Origin: Mesocentrotus franciscanus
Taxonomy: Eukaryota; Echinodermata; Echinoidea; Camarodonta; Strongylocentrotidae
Length of the DNA stretch: 64,000 nt
Direction of reading: 5' to 3'
Assembly: GCA_037976565.1 (NCBI GenBank)
Contig: CP137674.1
Coordinates: 30,473,047-30,537,046, forward strand
Position 1 is the first letter of the stretch. Every line of letters starts with the position of its first letter. A model generated the notes under the pieces. It did not search any database. It had not been told where the DNA came from and was given only the letters and a program-made list of their open reading frames with translations. Below are positions 24,501 through 32,299 of the stretch, piece after piece. The translations under genes and the position numbers were made by a program.

Positions 24501-27500
24501 AGAAACTGGTAAGTAAATCAATAGTGTTATTTGAAATAAGGAAATGGTATTCAAGTAATGAAGTAGCAAAAGAACAAAGAAGGAGAAGGGGATGGAGGAG
24601 GGGCAGGGATAGAAGTAGGGGAGGCAAAAAATAAGATGTTGAACATAATTTGTTCTATGTTTAACTTATATAAAATGCTATCTTTTTTCGGGAATGAAAT
24701 AAAGGAACGTATGAAAAAGCAGACATGCACTGCATTATTTCTTTCATAGCAATTGAAAATCTGCACTTCTCTTTCATCTTAAATATATTTATGTTTATTT
24801 TAAGATTGAATTGAAGTACAAGTACAAGGTGCGTGTCTTCATGGATGAGTCCATGTCTTTCTTTGTTCTTGGAAAGACAGGTCGTGGTGTCACAGAGCAT
24901 GCAGGTGTCGATGTGAGTATAATAATTTAGTGATTATTTTCATATGTTTAATGCCCTTCAAGGGTGCGGTTTTACGGGAGAGGATGGGTGGGGGGCTGTA
25001 TAAAGCATTGTATTTTTTTTTGGCCAAAAGAACCACAAAAGCAAAAATGTAAAATCTTATTGTACTTTACAATGGTTAAAATAGGAAAAATTGATGATGT
25101 ATCAGTTAAGCTTTTGGATTAAAGCACTAGAAAATGTATGCAATTCATATCATACTTAAGGTTAAATAATCTTGCATGTTTTGTGGCTTCATATTAGCCA
25201 TTGATCTGACCTCTCCTATGCCTCACATACTCTTCTCTTGTCTTTCTACCCTGGCAGATAACCGACATCGATCTCATTTCCGTTTCAATGGAAGCAGCCC
25301 TAGGTACCATGGGAGGATTTTGTCTTGGTACCAGATACGTTGTTGATCACCAGGTAATGATGCCATACTGATTTGATTTTCATACCTCTGAAGAGGTATT
25401 CATTGGTATTGTACATGTTCATTCTGTTATGACGTGGTAATTTGCTACGAAAAAACTGCAGTATTTTTGAAGACGTGTAAATAAATAGCAACTGCTTGCA
25501 ACAAAGCTTCTACCCATATTTACTTAGTTCTGTGTTATAGGATATAGAAATGTGAAGAATATTTCACGTACGTAATTATAGAAATAAAGGTGTGGTTTAC
25601 CACGGTAATCTGAACGAGGCTTCAGAATAAAATAAACCTATACATTTAAAGCCCCTCTGCACTAGCTTGGCCAGGAGGGATTAGAGGGACTAGCGTGGTC
25701 ACTGACAAGTGGTTATCTAATCAACTCAGCTCTCAATTAACATCAGAAAAAGAGGATCATGGGGGACCAACAGGCACCGCTTAGGCATTGTTTTCTATAT
25801 AGAGGGAGCAAGTAGCTACAAGTAGTACAGTGGGGCTTTAAGGTATATTAATGTGTGATTATTATGATTTAAATGCAATACTTCGTGGGTATTTACATCT
25901 GCGTTTCTAAAAACACAATAGGAAATGCTTAATTTACATTTGAGCAGCAAACAACTATGAATTCAGAAGGTTATTAACATGGACAAAGTTTTTAGTTTTA
26001 TTTGTAAAGATAAAATTGAAGTGCAACTTCCTGAACATAAACAAAAGCGACAATGGTGACAAAAAACACAATACCAAAAATAATCATCACAATCATCATG
26101 TTTTCAAGAAACCCCACAATCATCTGAAGTTATATACATTCTATGCAGATTTGTTGTTCATCTTGTGATGGTAAATTAGAATAAGGAGGAAATATAAACC
26201 AGTCATAGTTAGAATGACTAAATCTTCATTGCAGCATTGTTTTTTTTGTTGGGGGGGGGGATAATGGCTATAAATAGAAGACCAAGTCATTGCAGATACC
26301 TTTAAAGAGAAGGTTGAGTTGTGGGAAGAGGTGAAAAATAATTTGTGAGCGTTATCATTGTTATTATGCAAGTGTGGAAGAACATCAGAGAAAAAATGTT
26401 CCCAAAAGCATGGCTCTTCAAATGCCTCCATATTCTAAATATGACAAGTAACAGCTTAAAAATGAGGACCGATTTTTATGCCACATATTTGTGTAGTCCC
26501 ATATTCATCTTTCTGTGTACAGTGCTTGTTACTTTACCAAGACTGGGCCAAATTTCTTATCATTTTGAAGACTCCAGAACCTTGCAGTACACACCAATAC
26601 TATATGCTACATAATCAACTTTTTCTTATTGATTCCACACCGTTTCTTTCACAATGCAATCGCATGACCAGAACTCAACTTTATCTTTAACCATCATACA
26701 TTTCACATGGCTAATACTTGTCTGCTCTATTTTTTTGAAGATTTTTTGAAGTAAAGGTTCCATGATCATAGATACTCTATTGTATGGTTGGATTATGATG
26801 TTATGATCAGTTAAAATCAAAAGAAATCTTAATCTGAAGGATTGTATAATCCTAAATGCTACATTGAGGAGTGGGAGTGAGCAGCTATGGGCCAAAGATA
26901 TTGGGCCAAAGATATCGGACCCAGTCAGTTTAAATACCTTTAACCATCATACGATTTACGTGGTTAATACTTGTCTTTCCTTGCAGCGTCTGTCTGGGCT
27001 TGGCTACTGTTTCTCTGCCTCTCTACCTCCCATGCTGGCCTCAGCAGCCAGCATGGCGGTAGATATTACACAGAAAGAGACGGATATTTTCCAGAAGTTG
27101 AGGTCAAATAATGAATTTATTCATGTACAGCTTTCAGGGTGAGTTTGATGATCTGTGTTTCTCTACCTCACAAATGAGCTTCAATCAAGTGTGTAGATGT
27201 GAATTAAGACCTATAACATAATAATGGGGTAAAATTATTTTGAAACTTTTGTTCAATGTGTTCATTCAATCTTAACTTTATTTTAAAAGTGATGACATAT
27301 TTTCTTCTCCTTTGTAAGGTTCTGTTCTTTACGTTGGCCTTTGTTAAAAAAATTCTTGTAGAATGTTCCCAAAATGGCATTTGACTATTAACCAAATAAA
27401 CAATTATATGGCAAATAAATTTTTGGTTCTTATAGGGTGACTGCACTTTCATTGTCATCACATATTTAGCTGCCAGGTATCCCTCAATTTGATGAACCAG

Positions 27501-29804
27501 CAATCAATCGTAATCTTGCCTTTGCATTAGATCACAAAATTCATGAATCTAGTAAATTAGGAAATCACGCAAGGGAATTTTGTAAAGGGTTGTACTGCAC
27601 ATGCTGTTTTCCACAAAAAAAAGTCTGGTTTATATCATACATTAGTCACATTCCAAACCTTCACCCTGGGCCAAACGATGTACCTAATCCTAAGCCTAGA
27701 CCTAACCTAAAACCCAGTTGCAACCCAACTTGTTATCTATAACAACTGCTAAATTTCTATGACAAATTTGCTCTCTGCCAATCAGATGCCATGAATTCAG
27801 TAGCTTATAGCAGTAGCTTGTAACTTGTTATTGATATCAAGTTTTATGAAACAGGGCCCAGAGCAGACATTGGGTCACTTTTGTGTAGACATTCATTCTG
27901 TGATATTCTTGTTTGTGGTAGCTTGCCTGGTTACCGGTTGGATGGTGACCGCATCTCACCCATCAAGCATCTCAGGTTGGAGGAGACCAGTGGAGATTGG
28001 CAGAAAGACCAAGCATTCCTGGAAAAGATTGTCGTCAGGGTAAGATTTAATGACAGGAAACGGCAAGCCACGATCTCACATTCAGAAAGTGATGAAATAT
28101 AGTTAGCGATTAGTGGAAGGCCTACTTGAAGTATAGTGCCAACGTATGATAAATGTCACAGAGATTCAATATGTAAGCCATTTTTCAAAAGATTCAAATT
28201 GATGGCAAGTAACTAAAATTGTTATGGTGAAGATACATGCATACCTAATCTTGACCCCCAAAAAAAAAAAAGATTTAATTGCTATCTTGCAATGAATTTG
28301 CTGGACTACACTACCCATTTTTTTCCAGAAGATCATGTGCATAATACTTTTAATTTTAGCAAACGAGGTTTGCTGTCTGTATAAATCTTCAGATAATTTA
28401 ATTTCACATAGCTGAGTTTTGAGGGTGACTGATTAGTAATTATTCCTTTTGGCTAGGAGGCTGTGTCACATACATGATATTACATTTTCTTTACTGTGAT
28501 GATTGGCAATTATTATGCAATTGTTATTTTCATTTATATTGTACAACCTGATAGGCTTTAGATGAAGGTGTGGTGCTTACTGTCGCCAGGTATCTAGAGG
28601 AAGAAGAAGCTTTCCTACCTCCACCTAGGTAAGTCAAGTAAAGATGGTGCACACAGTACATAATGTAATCATAGTGTTAGAAGTTTGTCACACTGAATTA
28701 ATCAACAGTAGGATGGTTCAGAGGAAAGGATGTCATAAAATAAGGGAAAGTCAAAAAGTTTGAAACCAGAAACACATGAAATATTTGTGATTGCCATTTT
28801 TGTGCCAAGATATTTATCAAATTGCAATATTGTATTGTTGTATTTGTACTTCATTTATTGTGTAGCATATAGGCTTTCACGAATGTGTGGAACTTGCAAA
28901 GTAATCCAAAGTTTTGTACATATGAGAAATTAATACCATGGATTGTATTTTGCAAATGCTATTACTTGATTTTGTTCAACATATTCATGCACACAACAAA
29001 CTGAAATAAAGGAAAATATCAGTATGTGATTAGTAGAGGATACTTTGAATTCAGTGGCTTAATGCATGAATGCCCTCAATTTCAAGATAGCTGTTGCTAG
29101 ATTCTGTGAAAGTGTCATTAATATCGATTGGTAATTGTTTTTTGATTATTTTGTAGACCCCTTTGAAAACCAATCTATGTTGAAAAGGACCAATATACCC
29201 CATTTTTGGAAGTAAATAAAGATTTTTTTTGTTTAAGTCATTAAACATCCTTAAAGGCATCGTTTAACAATGTTAAATCTGAGATGCATGGCCCTACGTG
29301 TTATCAGTGTCTGTGGTATGGTGTAATATTGAAGCCCTAAAAAAAAATTGCGCTTGAAAATGATCATGAAGTGCCTCAAAAAAGTAAAAATCTTTGAGTG
29401 ACCGGTTTTACCATACTCATTTTCCCCAGTAGACTGTAGTGTTATAAAAACAGTTAGGAAAACGAATTTTTAAATTTCAATTTCCAATCATAAATATCTT
29501 GATAATCAGACAGGCGATCGGCTTGTAAAAGTCATGGGATTCCTGACTGACCTAAATGTTTATAATTATCATTGCAGCATGAGCTAAATCCAGGATTTTG
29601 TTTCAGAATCTGAGACAAAGTTACCCAATCCCTTTAACAGAACCTTATACTACATAACATTTTGAAAGCAAACTATACATTTGTTCTTTCAGCATACGCA
29701 TTGCAGTCAATGTGACGCTGACTGATGACCAGCTAACCAAGATTACATCAGTCATCAGAAACTTGGCAGCAGCAGCTCTCAAGGAGAAGTCAGAGGGAGA
29801 ATAG
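15640..29804 (+). CDS. SPTLC1: Serine palmitoyltransferase, long-chain base subunit 1 (14 coding exons)
   Basis: SPTLC1 is the non-catalytic, ER-membrane partner of SPTLC2/3. Together they condense serine with palmitoyl-CoA to 3-ketosphinganine, the first step of sphingolipid synthesis. Exons: 15640-15711, 18372-18479, 19236-19330, 19758-19851, 20718-20790, 21070-21202, 21778-21907, 23075-23164, 24805-24912, 25258-25353, 26987-27138, 27922-28039, 28555-28628, 29693-29804. All introns are GT-AG and phases join cleanly into 1455 nt, 484 aa (human about 473). Residues ~28-45 form one membrane segment. Family motifs seen: 'EPEPLVPPV', 'FNFLG', '[14 protein letters not shown]', '[15 protein letters not shown]', 'VVEGLY', 'GRGVTEH', 'GGFCLG', '[10 protein letters not shown]'. 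The PLP lysine of the catalytic subunits is absent, as is normal for this subunit. The start ATG has purine at -3 and G at +4. Oddity: the end of exon 8 lies in a 17-copy tandem array (23111-24538), so exon 8 could end at other donors. Identity is very secure; the exon 8 end is the only uncertain boundary. Confidence 0.96.
15972..16138 (+). repeat. Two-copy imperfect tandem repeat in intron 1
   Basis: 'gaccgaa-atttctgtctctttcgttc-gttagcct' and 'gatttgggtagggtcggct' each occur twice in the same order. Confidence 0.7.
16452..16500. repeat. Palindrome in intron 1
   Basis: 'gaccaattctttaattaatt' is followed after a short spacer by its exact reverse complement. Confidence 0.85.
17323..17718. mobile_element. 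Large inverted repeat (~115-bp arms) in intron 1
   Basis: Left arm 17323-17437 and right arm 17611-17718 are reverse complements with small gaps. Both begin 'ccagggagctccgc' outward and share 'aggaaacgattcaaacagcg'. The 173-bp centre is not palindromic. Probably a MITE; in the pre-mRNA it would form a long duplex. Confidence 0.85.
18372..18479 (+). CDS. SPTLC1: SPTLC1 exon 2 (residues 25-60), membrane helix
   Basis: Encodes '[18 protein letters not shown]', a hydrophobic helix matching the single N-terminal membrane anchor of the family. Acceptor cacag|GCC, donor GCA|gtaagt; phase 0 at both ends. Confidence 0.93.
19236..19330 (+). CDS. SPTLC1: SPTLC1 exon 3 (residues 61-92)
   Basis: Encodes '[11 protein letters not shown]', a family signature just after the membrane anchor. 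The last codon (Lys) is split by intron 3. Confidence 0.93.
19758..19851 (+). CDS. SPTLC1: SPTLC1 exon 4 (residues 92-123)
   Basis: Encodes the start of the aminotransferase fold with 'GTFNFLGML'. Acceptor ttatag, donor GAG|gtgagt. Confidence 0.92.
20430..20705 (+). mobile_element. tRNA-derived SINE, old copy (intron 4)
   Basis: A tRNA-like head ('tgttgtggtccagtggatac' = A box) is followed by 'tgtcctttggcaagacatt' and 'ctccacccaggggttaaatg', both shared with the younger copy at 52746. The B box ('aggttttgcctgg') is eroded. Confidence 0.75.
20718..20790 (+). CDS. SPTLC1: SPTLC1 exon 5 (residues 124-148)
   Basis: Encodes '[15 protein letters not shown]'. Cys138 corresponds to human Cys133, the residue changed in hereditary sensory neuropathy type 1, and is conserved here. 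Confidence 0.94.
21070..21202 (+). CDS. SPTLC1: SPTLC1 exon 6 (residues 148-192)
   Basis: Encodes '[19 protein letters not shown]' and '[20 protein letters not shown]'. Val149 matches human Val144. The last codon (Cys192) is split. Confidence 0.94.
21555..21587. repeat. (TA)n microsatellite
   Basis: Pure TA run in SPTLC1 intron 6. Confidence 0.9.
21778..21907 (+). CDS. SPTLC1: SPTLC1 exon 7 (residues 192-235)
   Basis: Encodes '[18 protein letters not shown]' and '[10 protein letters not shown]'. Donor AAG|gtgagt, phase 0. Confidence 0.93.
21984..22507. mobile_element. TTAA-flanked MITE with 18-bp TIRs (intron 7)
   Basis: Left end 'agcgacttggtaacattg' and right end 'caatgttaccgagtcgct' are reverse complements at 17 of 18 positions. 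TTAA lies immediately outside both ends (21980-21983, 22508-22511). This is the insertion signature of piggyBac-type transposons; 524 bp with no transposase, so non-autonomous. Confidence 0.88.
23075..23164 (+). CDS. SPTLC1: SPTLC1 exon 8 (residues 236-265), canonical end
   Basis: Acceptor ttctgcag|AAC. Encodes '[20 protein letters not shown]' then Leu. The first donor (CTG|gtaagt at 23165) gives a protein colinear with SPTLC1 of other animals. Its last 54 bp, from 23111, are the first part of the 84-bp tandem unit, so sixteen further identical donors follow. Which one is used cannot be read from sequence. Confidence 0.85.
23111..24538 (+). repeat. 17-copy 84-bp tandem array spanning an exon end and its 5' splice site
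   Basis: Unit = 54 bp of exon 8 coding sequence ('gtagtagaagggctgtatgt'...'gagaaactg'), the donor 'gtaagt' and 24 bp more of intron ('aaatcaatggtgttatttga' plus 'aatc'). 17 x 84 = 1428 bp with no length variation. Copies look identical except the last, which has 'aatagtg' for 'aatggtg' and ends 'aaata' instead of 'aaatc'. The unit is 28 codons with no stop in the SPTLC1 frame, where the intronic part reads [10 protein letters not shown]. The only strong acceptor is upstream of copy 1, so these are not 17 separate exons. Either a recent expansion or an assembly artefact. Confidence 0.97.
24805..24912 (+). CDS. SPTLC1: SPTLC1 exon 9 (residues 266-301)
   Basis: Encodes '[18 protein letters not shown]' and '[14 protein letters not shown]'. 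The 'KYKYK' start joins directly to the end of canonical exon 8, as in the family. Acceptor tttaag, donor GAT|gtgagt. Confidence 0.93.
25258..25353 (+). CDS. SPTLC1: SPTLC1 exon 10 (residues 302-333)
   Basis: Encodes '[20 protein letters not shown]'. This is the segment in which the catalytic subunit carries its PLP-binding lysine; here there is none, as expected for subunit 1. Confidence 0.93.
25650..25837. mobile_element. TTAA-flanked MITE, copy 1 (intron 10)
   Basis: Ends 'agcccctctgcacta' and 'tagtacagtggggct' are complementary at 13 of 15 positions, with TTAA outside each (25646-25649 and 25838-25841). The interior 'ctcagctctcaattaacat' and 'atagagggagcaagtagcta' is shared with the copy at 63248-63424. 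Confidence 0.85.
26987..27138 (+). CDS. SPTLC1: SPTLC1 exon 11 (residues 334-384)
   Basis: Encodes '[19 protein letters not shown]'. Acceptor ccttgcag, donor TCAGG|gtgagt; Gly384 is split. A partial duplicate of its polypyrimidine/branch region lies at about 26689-26728. Confidence 0.93.
27922..28039 (+). CDS. SPTLC1: SPTLC1 exon 12 (residues 384-423)
   Basis: Encodes '[19 protein letters not shown]', the small C-terminal domain. Donor AGG|gtaaga, phase 0. Confidence 0.9.
28555..28628 (+). CDS. SPTLC1: SPTLC1 exon 13 (residues 424-448)
   Basis: Encodes '[15 protein letters not shown]', the family's 'ARYLE..E..LPPPSIR' signature, with the Ser codon split by the intron. Confidence 0.93.
29255..29633. 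mobile_element. Probable TTAA-flanked MITE (intron 13)
   Basis: TTAA at 29251-29254 precedes 'aggcatcgtttaac', and TTAA at 29634-29637 follows 'gttacccaatccct' (about 10 of 14 complementary). Same insertion signature as 21984-22507, with weaker TIRs. It ends only 59 bp before exon 14. Confidence 0.6.
29693..29804 (+). CDS. SPTLC1: SPTLC1 exon 14 (residues 448-484 and stop)
   Basis: Encodes '[19 protein letters not shown]' to the TAG stop. Acceptor ctttcag. The C-terminus 'EKSEGE' is slightly longer than in mammals. Confidence 0.92.
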
Positions 29805-31752
29805 AGACACAATAATAGAGATAGAGGGATAGAGAGGTAGAGAGATAGAGAAATGACAAGATAGATATATACATGTACAGATCGAGATACGGAGAGAGAG
29901 AGAGAGAGACTGGGAGAGAAGGAAGGGAGGGGAGTATTAGGAGGTAGACAGATAGAAATATGGAAGAGAGGTGGATGGATAGAGAGAAAACATGTTGGTC
30001 CTTCTTCCAGTCCCATGCACATCAAATTCTGTGTGCCTTTTGGTGTTGGCCAAGCAATTGAATTATTTATTAGCTTTGCTCAGCTTTCTTTTGTTAAAAA
30101 AGAGGCTGAACATTACCATGAAAAGCTGTATCTTTCACCTGTAAGCATTATGTCTGTTGACATACAATTTAATAGTTTTATTTATTCATTCCTGACCTTT
30201 ACCTGTACTTTTTTGCATCATATAATATCCTTGATTTAAAAAAAAAATTGAAGATCTGATTTCATGTGTATATGATAAGCTTGAGCAAACCATGCCATCA
30301 AGTGGTCACGCTTCCCCTTGTCTGTGAGGCTCCTCTGTACCGCCCAAGGTCACTCCGTGACCTCGCACATGGTCGTGTTAAACACAGAACCCTATGACGA
30401 AATCTCAATTCCTTGTCTGACAACCCTTTAACCTCTGCAGTCCATGCCACTGGGGAACTTTGTATTTAAGTGGTGAAGTCAGTGTAAGCTAAAAATAAAA
30501 ATACAAAGAATGGTGCATTTGTGATCAATTTATCACAGCTTTTTAAAAATTTGACCTCCCCATTTGAATTTTGGGGGTAACATTGCATATGTCATGTTGT
30601 ACACCATTAATTTCTTCATAGGGTTATGTACTATAAGCCACCGTTTGTGAGTTCGCAGTGTGACCACTCCATTGTGTGGTTTGCTCAAGCTGATGATATA
30701 CCTACCAGTGATGAGTAATTCATGCTTCCCGACCTTTCATGTCATTCTTGTCTTTCCAAAAACGTCGAAAATGTATTTTTGTGCGAGAAATGAAGGTAGT
30801 TGATTAAGGAATGTAAACATTTTGTGGCGTTCAGATATTGGTTTTTGTATTTATTTTGATAAACGAAACGGAGGGATTGTGTATGCAATGTATTAGTAAT
30901 CTAGCACTAGTACTACCCTTATTCATTCAACAGGCCTGATTATATGATGGTAATATTGAGTTTGCAATGAATGTGTCCATGTATTCTATGAACTTCAACT
31001 CCGAAAGATTGATTTGATATCATTAACATGTCATAATCAATCATTGCATCTTGTAGATAGATTGTAGTGAAGGTATTTCTTACATTAATAAGCTGGAATT
31101 CGATGATTTAAAACTGCACAAAGGGTTGTAAATATTTATGTATTTATGGTGTAAATGGTGCGTATGACGTGGTCTATAGATCTCTGTTACTGATTGATTG
31201 ACTTCATGATGCTCTTTGTGATACATTTCACTAGAGAGGGGATAACAATAGCCATTGATAATATTGTGCATGGATTTTGAATTGCATTGGTTTAAACCTA
31301 TTGGTCATTGACTTCATGACACCTGTTGAGGTACAAATGCAACGGGGAGAGTGTACTTGATAGTGTAAGGTATTAAGCAATTTCCAGACATATTTGGAAG
31401 CATGTAGGAATTTTTTTGTCATAATGTGATATGCAGTATACAAGAACAGAATATTATTATTTGATTACATTCTGAATGAATTGTGCATTGCAATGAATTA
31501 AGTCTTTGTGTGCAACATCTTATCAACATCTGCTGTACCTCTTTTGTACTAAAAATTACTAAAATTCATTGATGTCATGATACTGAAATCGTAACAATTT
31601 GCTAAGTACTGTGGATAACTTCTGGTATTTCTTCTATTAGATGTGCTAAAGGTACTGCATTTACATGTATCTTGCTTTATATTGGCCACTTCACAAAATA
31701 CCCAAGCCAATCACAGGCTGTTATTCCTTTTCGCATGATTTGTTCCTTAAGC
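29805..31752 (+). other. Presumed SPTLC1 3'UTR and downstream DNA
   Basis: No further exons. A GA-rich low-complexity stretch (29815-29990) follows the stop. The first AATAAA-type signal is at 30494-30499; others lie far downstream, so the transcript end is uncertain. An inverted-repeat element occupies 30278-30691. Confidence 0.4.
30278..30691. mobile_element. MITE-like element with 32-bp TIRs
   Basis: Arms 30278-30309 and 30660-30691 are complementary with about six mismatches ('agcttgagcaaacca' outward). No coding capacity. Confidence 0.65.
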
Positions 31753-32299
31753 TTCTGTTTGTATTGTCTGATCATGGCTTTCTGTTTGTATTGTCTGATC
31801 ATGGCTTTCTGTTTGTATTGTCTGATCATGGCTTTCTGTTTGTATTGTCTGATCATGGCTTTCTGTTTGTATTGTCTGATCATGGCTTTCTGTTTGTATT
31901 GTCTGATCATGGCTTTCTGTTTGTATTGTCTGATCATGGCTTTCTGTTTGTATTGTCTGATCATGGCTTTCTGTTTGTATTGTCTGATCATGGCTTTCTG
32001 TTTGTATTGTCTGATCATGGCTTTCTGTTTGTATTGTCTGATCATGGCTTTCTGTTTGTATTGTCTGATCATGGCTTTCTGTTTGTATTGTCTGATCATG
32101 GCTTTCTGTTTGTATTGTCTGATCATGGCTTTCTGTTTGTATTGTCTGATCATGGCTTTCTGTTTGTATTGTCTGATCATGGCTTTCTGTTTGTATTGTC
32201 TGATCATGGCTTTCTGTTTGTATTGTCTGATCATGGCTTTCTGTTTGTATTGTCTGATCATGGCTTTCTGTTTGTATTGTCTGATCATGGCTTTCTGTT
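31753..32299 (+). repeat. 27-bp tandem array, ~20 copies
   Basis: The unit is 'ttctgtttgtattgtctgat' followed by 'catggct', repeated 20 times with no visible difference, plus a partial unit. Because 27 is a multiple of three it leaves long open frames on both strands, which I do not regard as genes. Confidence 0.97.

Noticed and set aside
23033..24634. 533-residue plus-strand and 536-residue minus-strand open frames
   Set aside because: Both exist only because the 84-bp unit is a multiple of three without stops. The plus frame is exon 8 plus intron read-through; the minus frame is its shadow.
23165..24804. Seventeen duplicated exons with tiny introns
   Set aside because: The only AG candidates inside a unit follow a weak tract and would leave an intron of about 30 nt, too short for normal animal splicing.
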